Assembly (NCBI GenBank): GCA_036897095.1
Contig: JAYMSP010000599.1
Location: forward strand, 1-46,083
Source: Plantago elongata
Lineage: Eukaryota; Streptophyta; Magnoliopsida; Lamiales; Plantaginaceae
Length of the DNA: 46,083 nucleotides
Direction: 5' to 3'
Shown: positions 1 to 12,000 of the stretch, in pieces
Layout of the letters: the number at the start of each line of letters is the position of its first letter
How positions within the stretch are numbered: position 1 is the first letter of the stretch
The notes under the pieces: model-generated
Databases searched by the model: none
Told to the model about the DNA's origin: nothing
Seen by the model: the letters and a program-made list of their open reading frames with translations, nothing else
Position numbers and translations under genes: made by a program

Positions 1-153
1 TAAATTTACCGGATACGGATATCCGACGGATTTATCCGTATCCAATCCGCTCGGAACAGATTGGATAACGGATGGACTATTTTTCTATCCGTTTGACCGG
101 ATATCCGGTCAAACAGATGCGGATTGATCCGTATCCGTCCGTTGCACATCCCT
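1..153. mobile_element. Right-hand end of a hAT-like DNA transposon or MITE, cut by the window edge
   Basis: The first 153 bases are dominated by permuted GGATATCCG, GGATCCGTATCC and TCCGTTTGACC motifs. They end in an inverted terminus that reads TAGGGATGTGCAACGGACGG on the minus strand. A TAGGGATG start followed by repeated sub-terminal CGGAT blocks is typical of non-autonomous hAT elements in plants. The other end and the target-site duplication lie outside the window, so the class is an inference. Confidence 0.55.
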
Positions 154-189
154 AGCTAAAATTGAAGAGCGACTCGTTTTATGTGCCGT

Positions 190-511
190 ATGCCCAGGCA
201 TGACCAAGCGACGGTGAGTTGAAGTACCTGTAAATGAAGTTTTTAGCCCTTTGCGAATGGAGAGCTGAAAGTGTACACTTTCCACGTCTTGAGACTGTTG
301 TTTCCGACTAGATGAAGTTCCAGCTGACATTGGAGAAATCGACACGCTACAAAAGTTGATTATGAGAGACTGCCCTCCTAATGTCCAAGAGTCGACGGGA
401 AGAATACATCAAGAATGGGTCTCACTAAAACTGCAACACTTTGGAGTCTGGGCAATATCTCAGTTTGTGAGTCAATCTTCTCTGTATTTTTCCAGTTTGA
501 TCAGCAGATGA
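190..511 (+). pseudogene. Decayed NB-LRR resistance-gene remnant (C-terminal LRR part)
   Basis: Two plus-strand reading frames in tandem resemble the end of a CC-NB-LRR protein. From 216 the frame reads ELKYL, stop, then KFLALCEWRAESVHFPRLE, the usual LRR pattern of late-blight-R1-type proteins. It meets another stop at about 309-311. From 314 a shifted frame reads EVPADIGEIDTLQKLIM and then CPPNVQES, the characteristic last repeat (E-x-P-x-D-I-G-E-I), and ends at the TGA at 509-511. Two in-frame stops and a frame change show it is not functional. No NB-ARC sequence is in the window; it may lie to the left or have been replaced by the transposon. The match is from recalled family patterns, not from a search. 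Confidence 0.6.
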
Positions 512-954
512 GTCGATATTCACTATATATTTTTCCAATTTGACCAGATGTCTGATGTCTAGTATGCAGCCTGTACCTTTGTGAAGAACAAAGAGATTAT
601 AGATTCATAATCTATAATGATCAGTTTATCTTGTTTGATAGGAAGGAAAGAATGAATATTGTTACCATCAAGGATTCCGCAAGTGTTTCCACCAAGCCTT
701 ATATGACTGAATGGAAGGACTGGTGTTTGATAAACTCAATACTTCAACGAAACAGATACAACAGCTATCCCAAGTCCCAATTATCCCCCAAAAAAGCAAA
801 CAGGGTCATAAATTTTCATTTTAATGTATGTACCTATATATCCAAGAAGAATACCTCATGTAACACAAACTACTATGGTACATGTGATACTTCTACAATA
901 GCTTGGGATAAATTAAGCAAATTAACTGTGATAATCAAACTTTTTAAGCTATAT
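512..954. other. Spacer between the NLR remnant and the CIA1 3' end
   Basis: No gene is seen. The stretch holds a short imperfect duplication (about 484-508 and 528-549) and a perfect 10-bp inverted repeat with a 3-bp loop at 596-618 (ATTATAGATT, CAT, AATCTATAAT). The right part presumably contains the 3' UTR of the minus-strand CIA1 gene. Confidence 0.4.
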
Positions 955-3900
955 TTACTGAAGTTTCATCTGTCCGGGCGATGAAGGGCCAAATTCCCAG
1001 ATCTTGATAGTCCCGTCGTCACTAGCAGAGGCAAGGCACTTGCGATTCTGTCACATTACAATCAGATAAACATCAATAATGGCGATGGAAACAAATTAAT
1101 TATACAGAAACTATAATGTACACTTTATGGAGTACAAGTAGTGAAAAAAAAAAAAGACGATACTACCACTGATTTACCCAAAATAGTAAAACAAGAATAC
1201 CTCTCTAGTTTAAAAATAGGTACCAACTTTGCTAGAGAGTTGCAAAACCATAACCTTTTAACTCTCTTTAGAAGCAAAACCCGGTCTCATATTTGTTTTT
1301 TTCCAGCCTTTTTACTTTTTAGTTAGCCAGCACTGTTTTTGCTACTAACCCAAGAAACATGACTTGTTTTTTTCACAAGTTTGGTGAAACATTAATTCTG
1401 TTTTTAACAATCATACAATCAACATTTCAACATCCGTTGGTGCAAAACATCTAAGGATCTTCGAAACCTAGCAGGGGGGGGCACAAACAGTTCTGTTCTA
1501 CTTTGACAATTATACAAGCAACACTGATCAATGCGTAAAATAATTAGTAGAGCACTGTGTAGCTTAGCAATGTGACATTTTACAGTCAAAATGCCCTAAG
1601 CGAAACCCAGCAGTACCCTTTAAAACACTGACAGATGTAGCTTAAAAAAATACTCTTCCAGCAGTATTCGTTAAAACACTGACCTATATCCTTTCCTAAT
1701 TAAACTCAATTTCCTTCTTCAATTCATTTTCCCTTTCCTTATTTAGTTTTGGCTCCATATCTCAACAGTTGTTCTCCCACTATTTCCACCAGAAGCCTCT
1801 ATCCTGAATTTTATTTAGAACTGTTATTGTTCTCCCACTGATCAGAAAAGCTTCTATTGACAATTCAATATTAGCATTCAAAATTTTGATGTTGCCCCAT
1901 TCCCTCGTTACGCTTTTTAATTTGACAAAGCAAATGGATATCTTTTGCAGTTCATCAACTTGATATGAAACCAACTTGGTTCCGGTTACAAGTATCTTGG
2001 TGTTTTTGTAAATATGAATTCAAGTAACCATGTACAAAAGCATTAAGATGTGGAGTATGAGAATTAGTCCACCAGTGTGCACTCTTCCTCCAATAATCAT
2101 GAATCTTATTCGCTCCACACTTTCACTTCTTGTCAAGGACTTGAAATTCCAACTAACCATCTAACAAGCATACTTCATTCCATCAGGAGCAAACTGTTTT
2201 CTTAGTTAATAGTATATTAATAATTCTTATTTGAAGCTTATCTACTAAGGCTATCTTATCTTGCATAAGATTGTAGTTTACATCTTGGCATGTAGCTCTT
2301 GAATGTTAAAATCAACTAGTGTAACTGTACATAAACTGTAAAACAATCGCATCTGTGTTGCAATCACCTATGATGCAGGCAAACATGAGGTTTCTGTGTT
2401 AAAAGTTAAAACATAACATACCGAGTCTGGCATTGACTTAGTAAAGACATCAGGTATCATAGTTAACCACACTAAATATCATCATACACTGCATTAGACC
2501 AATTTTGAATATCATTACATACCGTGGAACTCCACAGCACAGCATTGACATCCATGTCATGAGCCTTCTCTTTCTTCAGTAGTAATTTGTAAGTAGGTCC
2601 ATCAATCTATGCAACATAAAATATCGACACATGAGAAAGAAACTAAGAAAGGAATTCAAAAGACAATTTATGATTTAACAGGTTGACCGATTACATGCAT
2701 TAAATGTTACCTGAGCATCTTCACTCTCCACAAATAAGCTTATTGAATCATCAGCTGCCCCAGTGGTAATTATTCCATCCCTGTAATATTTATAAATTGG
2801 AATAAGATTATAAACAAATCCATAAACATCTAAGACAATTAGAAAACAAAAGTTCAATATCCCAATTGACAAAAGGGTGTTAATAAATGATGAAGTCCAG
2901 ATACCTTACCTTGACCAATCTACTGAAAAAATAGTCCGGTCATGATAACCAGAAAGAGTACATAGATGTGTCCTGACAAAAATAGATTTTAATAATAAAT
3001 TAGTGCACCAATAATTTCAATGCTTATAGAACGAGACGAGATCAAACATTATAAATTCACTACCCCTGCTTCAAGTAAAAAGAGGTAAGACGGAAAATAA
3101 CTTACCAAGGTGTGTTTTTATCTGTAGACAGCCTCTTGATGTCTACACTCCATATTTTAATAGTGAGATCATCACTGCAAAATATATTTGAGCGAATTAT
3201 GTGTATGTCTTCCATTAGCACAAGTACTCTAGATTAATGTGTTATTGAGAACAGGATTTGACCATTCTTCAATGTTATTTAATTATTTTTGCTGATACAG
3301 CTTACTGAATTCCATAATCATAGAAAAGGTACAAACACAACATAATGCAAATTGCTACCAGGAAGAAAAAAAGAAAGAGAAGAAAATAACACAGCGAGAT
3401 ACAACCAAACCCATGCATACCTACAAGAAACCATCTTGTCTCCGCTGTCATTAAAAGACAGGGCCCAGACTGTAGCTTTATGCCCACTATATGAGGAAAA
3501 AAGAAAGTTGATATGGTAAGTCAAGATAAATTTTACATAATATACTGAATTACAGTGACTTGATGCGCAGAAATACAATTTAAACAACCAGCCCATCACA
3601 TAACTAAAAATGAAATTATAGCTTGTGGCAATAGAAGCACTCAAGCACATACTATAAAAAACACTGACATATTATCTAAACTTTGGACAGTGATAAGGTT
3701 GTGCTGTAAAGAAGATAAACTTGAATTTGGTTACAAGTTTACAGAATCTTTATCTAGTATCTACTAACTTTTGATCTCAAGAAGATTGTTAACATCACAA
3801 AACAACACTAGATAATAACGATTTGCTACTTGAGCCACTAAGCATGAATCAGCCTACTAGTGGCAAGCTACAATTTTGTTATTTTGGTTTTTTTTTTTCT

Positions 3901-4993
3901 TCCTTTGATTTGTGTTGCAAAAGAGACAAACTCTGTAGTATTCTAAGCAGTAAGAGCTGTCCACAAAAACATAATAACAAGTATTGGACAAATAACACAC
4001 CCCCTGGATTCATTCAGGGTCTGCACACAGTACCAATCATCATCGCCATCATCAGCCCAGACCTACAACAATTGGACAAATGTATCATATTAGCATACTG
4101 TACAAGTACAAACAATTACAGCTCTCCCTCAGTCTAAAACTGTTAGATGCTTAATTGCTACGAATATTGTATCTGTATGCTCTCATAAGTACCTTAATAG
4201 TATTATCATAACTACAAGAGAACAGAATATCCACCGATGGATGCCATTTCACCATCTTAACATCCTGTGTATGTCCTTGCAACACAGACAGGTTGTCAAA
4301 CTCGTTCTGCGGCAAAACTTCCCATATCCAAACTGACTTGTCTCTCGCACAAGTAGCTATTCGTGTACCAGACGCATTCCATGAGACACATTTAACTTCA
4401 TTCTCATGACCCTGTATGTCAATGCAATTCAAACTCCAGACAAATACCAATCCACACGCCTAAAATAAAAATTAGTATTCACCTCTAGAGTAGCTACACA
4501 TTCAAACTCATCACCATTATCCTCCCATATACCCGTGGTTGCATCAAAGCTCGCCGTCGCTAAATACTTCCCACACGGCGACCACGCACACGATCTAACT
4601 GTCCTATTATGCAAATCCTCCATCACTGCCTGTACCATTGTGTCATCAACAACATTAACACTTATTCCAACTATTCATAAAGTCTAATTAGCTGTAATTC
4701 CATAAACTCGAGCAATTAACAAACTCGAAAAGCTTCGATTAACTCCTCGAGCATCTAAAATGGTAAAATACAAGCAGCAATCAGAAAGTTGAGGTAACCT
4801 TGCAGTAGAAAGAGCCGGTGGTAGGAGATTGTTCCCAGATGCGGATGGTTTTGTCGCCGCTGCAGGAAGCGAGAAGAGCAGGAACACCGTCGGTTCCGGA
4901 GTTAGGTTTCCAAGCGAGGCTCCAAACCCTATCGGTGTGACCTTTGAGTCTATCCACTTCCTTTAGCTCAAAATTTTCGTCGGAAAAATTCAT
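955..4993 (-). CDS. CIA1: CIA1, WD40 scaffold of the cytosolic iron-sulfur assembly targeting complex
   Basis: Ten exons with consistent phases: 4799-4993, 4483-4629, 4193-4411, 4001-4062, 3421-3486, 3106-3174, 2910-2972, 2711-2780, 2523-2606 and 955-1047. They give 355 aa, close to the roughly 350 aa of plant CIA1. The start [20 protein letters not shown] opens a seven-bladed WD40 propeller. Repeats are visible as [13 protein letters not shown]...[21 protein letters not shown]...[18 protein letters not shown]...[20 protein letters not shown]...[18 protein letters not shown]...DLTIKIWS, and a final [15 protein letters not shown] blade that closes the propeller. In the known pathway CIA1 (Arabidopsis At2g26060) bridges NAR1 to the MMS19-AE7 complex and helps insert Fe-S clusters into cytosolic and nuclear apoproteins, including DNA polymerases and helicases. 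All junctions are GT-AG and no lesion was seen. The last intron (1048-2522) is the longest. The function is by family; the structure was read directly. Confidence 0.93.
1608..1683. repeat. Two 25-bp direct repeats in the last CIA1 intron
   Basis: CAGCAGTACCCTTTAAAACA at 1608 recurs at 1659 as CAGCAGTATTCGTTAAAACA, both followed by CTGAC, a 51-bp period. This is a local duplication with no evident role. Confidence 0.6.
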
Positions 4994-6070
4994 CCTGATT
5001 TGTGGCTCAATCGGTGACGGATGTATGTAGTAGGTGTGTGTGTGTGTCTATGCTCGAGTGTGACTTTGTACGGTGTTTGCTAGGCACGCGCCGCCGCAAT
5101 CGATGGCGTCTGTGTGTTGGGCGTGTGGCGGACTATGGCGGCAGGTAAAATGGTATGAAAGTCGTTCGTGCTCGTTTGGGTGAAGCAATGATGGCGTGCT
5201 CTACGGTTATTTACACGTTCCGAGCGCAAATTCGAGAACTAAGAGTTATGAGTTGGAGAGTTAGGATCTTGTAGTTCGCCTTATTTGACAAGGTAGCTAG
5301 TTTATTTTTAAAAACTGTTTAGTGAATTAATTTTGATTTTGTTGATTTACTAAATGTAATATTTTCTGGACAAGATTATCACATTAATTAGTTTATTACT
5401 TATCAATGAAATATTCGTATAACAATCTATTTCGAAAATAAATTTATTGAGTTGGATGAAATTAAATTAAAAAAACTTTATTATTTTACAGAGTAATTTA
5501 TAAGTGCAGTGTTGTAATTTGTTCCTTGTTGATTAGTAGATGAAGAATTTACAGTTTAGTCTCATAATTTAATTTGGTGATTGTGGTATGTAATCTTCTA
5601 AAATGAATATGTGAAATTTAACTTTTAATACCACACTTATTTAAATTACAATACCCCCGTGAAACCTTATTTATATCTGCATCTGCATATAATTTATATT
5701 TAGAGAAAAGTATCATCACTAGCGCTCCATTTACAAACATTGTTCCTGAATATGGTGCTATAGCCTATAAGAACGGCCTCAAGAAATGACATAAGCAAGG
5801 AGGAGCAATTCTCTCTGTTACCATGATATAGTGCCAAGGAACATAGTCTATATTTGGCTAGAATTTACAGAGCCCAGTGTCATTTATCATTTCCAACTCT
5901 TACAAAGGTGCATGTTCTTTACAGTTAGATTTTTTCATCCTCGAGGACTGCAAGCTCAGAAAGACCAAAAAGTTCATCATACTCTTACTAATACAAGTAT
6001 GTATGAACATAGTACATTCCATGCTACATTGGCCTCATGTGGAGATGACCAAATTTGAACTTTACATTGC
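4994..6070. other. Spacer: CIA1 upstream region and LON-gene 3' flank
   Basis: About 1.1 kb separates the CIA1 start codon (4993) from the stop of the next minus-strand gene (6071). It holds a short TG tract near 5036-5047 and a somewhat GC-richer stretch next to CIA1 (5070-5190). The rest is AT-rich and no other coding sequence was recognised. Confidence 0.4.
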
Positions 6071-9000
6071 TCAGGGGACCTGTACAGACTGAATAGCAAG
6101 CTTAGCTGCAAGAACAGCAATGTTGTTTCTCACCAACTCAATGGAGCTCTCCAGTCTTTCTAATGTGTCTGTCACCTCCATTGCTGCCAACTTTTCTTTG
6201 CGTAACTTTAGCAATTCTGATTCAGTTGCACCTGTTGCCAAATGGTGTGTAGACAAAATGAGTATTCCGCACTTTGGGAGGCTCAAGACTGAGGTGGTCC
6301 AGTTTGTTCTAGCATAATACACCTCAATCAGATCCTGTACTTAATAAAAGATGGCTAGCACAAAAAAAATTTATCCTGGGTAGTTAAGCTTATATCCCAG
6401 CTAAATCTGTTGGATCCTGTGCTAGACTGTTCCCTTCTAGAGTAAGAATCACTTTGTTCTGTTACTTACTTGTCTTGGACCATATAGAGACAATAAGCAG
6501 AACTGGTTGCAAATGTAATACTAACTCCTAAACGATATTCCCTCCGTCCCAATGGATACTCAACATATGGCTTTGGCATGATTAAATAGGAGCGTGTGCT
6601 GTACATATTTGTTTTTAGGCCATTGATGGTTCCAAGTTCTAACAGTAAAACACTTAAGAGGGTTGGTTGAGTATGTTTGTTCATTTAAAAACGGGGTGGA
6701 CTGGTAATTAAAGATTATTATATTAAGATCAGCCGAATAATAAAATGAGAAACAAATAGGACGGAATGAAATGGAAAGCACTGATCACCAAAATGGGACA
6801 GAGAAGGTATAAAATACAGAGCGAGTCTGTGGACTGCCCCCACTGAAGGAATGGTAACAAAAATCTAATTGAAGTAACGGGGTTTGCCATTATAGAAAGA
6901 ACATAAGCAACCTAAGACAGGACTCGAAATTAAAAAATGAATAGAAAGATAAAGTTGTTTGAGGGGTTCATACATGTAAAAGAAACAGAAGAAGAATTTG
7001 TTTTCTTGGTGACTCAGATTAGCTAATCCCATAATTTGAATATGCTAACTATGGAGTCTGATTCAATTGGTGTTCAGCTCTGTTACAGGTAAAGATTTTT
7101 TCTTCAGTAGGAATAAGTCACATATTATTGCTAGTTTCCATTTCAATTTTCGACTTTACTTTATGTTGACATGAAAAATATTTAGTGAAAGGAAAGACTC
7201 AAGCATCCCCATCTAGTCATCCCTGGAAAGGAAGCACAGGATGACATGAAGAAGAAAAAAAATTAGCTATGGTGCTTCTACCCTGTTACTAACTATACAA
7301 GTTCATATACAATAAAACAACCAAAGAGATACTCTTTGGCAAATTCGCAGAACGGATTCCTGAAAATATTTCAATTAGGAATGTACACTACAAAAATAGA
7401 TTAAGTCCAATCTAGCAAAAAGTGAATTCTCAGGAAAACCCAGATTTTCTGGAACATCAGAAAAGACTACACCACCAGCAATCCAAGTGTTTGATATATT
7501 CCCCCAACTTATAGTAGAGTGAAATGTTTTTTCCCCTTATAATAGGAAAATTCAGTTCCTAAGATTATACATGTGTGATCCTGTGTCCTGTGATAATATC
7601 TGCAGGTACTATAATATAGCTAACCATCAAATTGGTTTTTCCAAGATGGGTATAAACATAGTGAAAGGTGCTAGTTGTTCGTAGTTTGCACATGGACACA
7701 TTTCATCACTTGTGTAAAATTAGCAATTACTATGCCTTTCCTATCTTGGTAAAGAATTAGAAAACATGGTAAGCAAGGATCACCAGATTTACCCGTGACA
7801 GGTTGAAACGCTGCAAAAGAAACAAGCTCAGCTACAGGTGGAATGAAATCTGGGATGAAATCCAAGGACAGCTGCTTCTCCGCCCAACTCAGACAACTAG
7901 AGATTTGAGTCTGCAGTATCGCATCTGGAGGAGCCTGCGTCAAAGAGTAAGATAAATGGGGATTAATAAATGCATATCCCCAACTGATTATTCCATTAGA
8001 TGCAAGAAACATTTTCTCATTGTCTGAGGAGTGCATCTTGCACAGGAAACAGAAATAGTAATTTGGCCATACATCGGCTTCAAATGCTTGATTGTAGCTT
8101 CTAAATTCTCTCATTTTTTGGGAAAATCAGATCCAGGGTAGAGATGCTTTTTCCATAAAGGAGGTATTTTACATAACTTATTGCCAATATTTCCGAACAG
8201 AGATATAATAAAGAAAAACAAAATACACACAGCCTTATGAATACTCTTGCTGATTCAGATACTGATACAAGCATGCACATGCCACCACAGAAGAAGAGAG
8301 AACCTTCAGCTTTATCTCCAAGCTATTCAAACTCCGAAGTGCTTCTTTCAATTCCAAAACTTTGGAGCTTATTTCCGTTATTTTCTCAGAAGCCTTGTCT
8401 TGTATTGAGATGACTTCACCTGTCAAGTAAGGTTGTGCCTGCAAAAAAGTTAATATGAAGTAACTCCGTTATTTACTTTCTTTCTAAAAGGACAATTTAA
8501 GAAGGTTACTTATTTAAGCTTGAATATTAAATGCATGTGACTTTATTACTTCATTCTTGTCTATTTTCAGTAATTTCTCTGCATGCCGTTACATTAGACA
8601 GTTACAGTATTTTGCAGTAGCTGGCATTTTCCTTCCTATAATCCCCAAGTTTAGCAGGTATTAAATTGTTCCAAATTCAGCGTGTTACTTTACAAACTGT
8701 TGTCAACTTCATATCATTTTTACAATGATATTGAGATCCAGCCTTCCCTTCAAGCTGGATTTAATAACAAACAATTCAGACTTGAAATCCTACCTTAAAA
8801 CGACAACAGGTGCACAAGAAACAAGTACTACGGTTTTATACTTCACAGGGTTTGGATTCTGTGAGGGTCTGAGGGATACAAACGAAGCCAGTGTAAACAG
8901 ACTCACTCCTCAAGGAATAACCCAGGCAACCAAAAGCCGGACAAGAAGTTTAGTACGATAAGTAGCATTCAAAGTCAAACCCTACATGTTTCTTTTATGG

Positions 9001-12000
9001 TAAGCCACTGCTTGGTTTTTTTTAATGAATTATGGCCGAATGATTTCAAGTAATAGGTACATAAACATTAAATAGCTCATAGTAGTACTAAACTACTAAA
9101 GGAGAAGCATTCTCAATTAGCAGCTATCACGCAAACTTGTTGGGAGTTGCTTCTTAAATCTTGACAAAATATAACTGCTCACTGAGAATGCATTCCCTTG
9201 GTGCAGACCTTGCCCTTGCATTATAACCCTTTACCCAACATTCATGGAGAAAATATAGGTATAAGTTTAGGAAGAATTGCTCTCAGGCACAAATCATGCA
9301 TACTCTCAAAACCAACAACAAATATCTAAATTATAGAACCCGAATGCATTGCTCTTAGCCCCAGATGAAAATATGGATGGACTAAAATAACCTAATTGGA
9401 GGTGGAACTGATCAAGATGCATTCTAAGTCATTCAACTTCAAGACCTTGCATCATTCAACAGATAAGAAACCATGGTTAGTTAACATCATTCATATCATA
9501 GAACATGCACAGATGATTCACTTCCAAACAAAACACCAAGATCAGAGAATATGATACAAGGTACCATGGTCTGGTGGTACCAGACTACCAGTGATCAAAT
9601 TGGTGTACCAGACTATAGTGCCATGTAACTATCAGTTGTTACTGTCAATTTGTACCCATATCTTGTACCAATATGCACGGTACCAAGTTCTGGAACTTTT
9701 GACGGGTATGTTGCCAGATCGTGCAACAATTAATCACCTGTCAGCACCAATATGGTATTCAATACAGGCTCGCACTTACACCTGTCAGTGTGAATATGGT
9801 ATGTAACCATTTTATACTTGTACGAATGACTAATGCAAGAATTTTGGACATAAATACTATAATTATTATGAATGATGCAATATTTTGAATTTGATCCACT
9901 CAAAGTGAAGTAAATCACATATGAATGACTTACTACAACATTTAAGAAACCCTGTTAGTTTACATTTTAGATAGTTAATTACCATATAAAAATGTTCGGT
10001 TAGTATCATAACATATCTAATCCAACTTTTGATTTAGTGCATCATGAGAATGCTGCTCAGTACTTAATGGTTAGTTCCTAACTACTAATCCTACAAGGAA
10101 ACAAATAATGCAATTTATATTGTGTTCTTTACTATTGAGTCAAGACATTAGGAAAGTGAACCCCTACATAACTATCATCATAACTGAATAAAAAACATGT
10201 ATGTCCATAACCAAAAAAGTAACAAAAAAGTGTGGCTTCAAAAGAAAACTTCCAAACAAAAACTAGATGTTTGGCACAACTCATTCAAAAGATGCCAAGA
10301 TTATTAAAGGTATGTCACGAGTTCTAAGAAATAGGGCAACTTATTCCCATTTTGGAAAGTCTTGAAAACTCTTGACCATGAACATAGCACGAAATTAAAG
10401 GCTAGAAGTCTCGTTGAGTTTTAAAGAGTACTCGACAGAATCTCACGGGGAAGATTATAATTTATAGATCCGAATAATGGATCCTCAAAGGGGTTGCTTC
10501 TCTTTTCCACAGGGAGGTTTGTTTTCGCTCTCTTCACCTTGGGTCATGGTAGAACTAGAGATCCCAAGCTCGGCAATTCGACGGTCAACCAAATGCAACT
10601 TCCTTTCCACTATGCGAATCATTCCATTTATATCGTCTGGACTTGCCCCATCCAAGTCACCCGTGTTAGAAAACTCAGCAAAGCGTAGCTCCAGCTCCAA
10701 TGATCGAATTTTCCTGTTTTCCTCTTCCAATTTAGCAGATAGCCTAGAAATCTTATTCCTAAGAAATTGAGCTTGGTCTGCCATGTTATTTTGGCGAGCG
10801 GCAGGCAGTAAACTTCAGAACCTGTCAATTTGTTCACATTAGACAGTTATTTTGCAGTAGCTAGCATTTACAACATCTTTTAATCCTATAATCCCTACTT
10901 TTTGTTAATCTGTTCACAATCCAGTGTGTTACTTTATAAACTATTGTTTTCATATCATGTTTACAATGATATTGAATCCTTGTCTTTCAGTCAAGCTGGA
11001 TCTAAAAACAGACAATTCTTCAAGCTGGATTAAAAACAGACAATTCAGTACTTGAAAATGAAATCCTACCTTAAAAGGACAACCGGTGCACAACAAACAA
11101 GTACTACTGATTTTACACTTCACGGGGTTTGGATTCTTGAGGGATACAAACGAAGAAGTGTAAACAGACTCACTCCTCAAGGAATAAGCCAGGCAAACCA
11201 AAAGCCAGACAAGACGTTCAGTACGTAGCATCCAAAGTAAAACCCTACATGCTTTCTTTTATGGTAATTGGTAAGCCACTGCTTCTTTTTTTAAATGAAC
11301 TATGGCCGAATAATTTCAAGTAACAGGTACATAAACATTAAATAGCTCATAGCAGTACTAAACTACTCAAGGAAAAGACTTCTCAAGTAGTAGCTATCAC
11401 ACTAACTTGTCGGGAGTTGCGTCTTAAATATTGACAAAAATGTTAGATAACTGCTAACTGAGAATGCATTCCCTTGGTAGACCTTGTCCTTGCACTATAA
11501 CCCTTTACCCAACATTCATGCAGAAAATATATGTATAAGTTTAGGAAGAATTGCTCTCAGGCACAAATTTTGCAGAAAATACGTGCTCTCAAAACCAACT
11601 ACAAAAATCTAAAATTATAGGACCTGAATAAATTGCTCCTGACCCTAGATGAAAATATAGATGGACTAAAATAACCTTTTCTGTAATCAATTATGTAACA
11701 TAGAAACTAATCATGACACTTAATTGAAGGAGGAAGTGGTCAAGATTTATTAGTTATTATAAGTCATTCAACTTCAAGACCTTGCATCAGTCAACACATT
11801 GAACATGGTTAGTCAACATCATTCATAACATAGAACATGGCCAGATAATTCACTTCCAAAACAAAACCCAAGATCAGAGAATACGATATAAGATACCATG
11901 GTCTGGTGGTACCAGTGATCAAAATGGCGCCAGATTATGGTGCCATGTAACTACCAGTTATTACTGATATCGAGTGTCAATTTGTACCCACGTCTGGTAC

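Noticed and set aside
109..345. Minus-strand 78-codon frame
   Set aside because: It overlaps the transposon end and runs antisense to recognisable LRR coding sequence.
6071..8438. A separate small coiled-coil gene on the minus strand
   Set aside because: The exons join in exact phase to upstream exons carrying the first half of a LON domain, and AQPYLTGEVI is the expected continuation of that domain.
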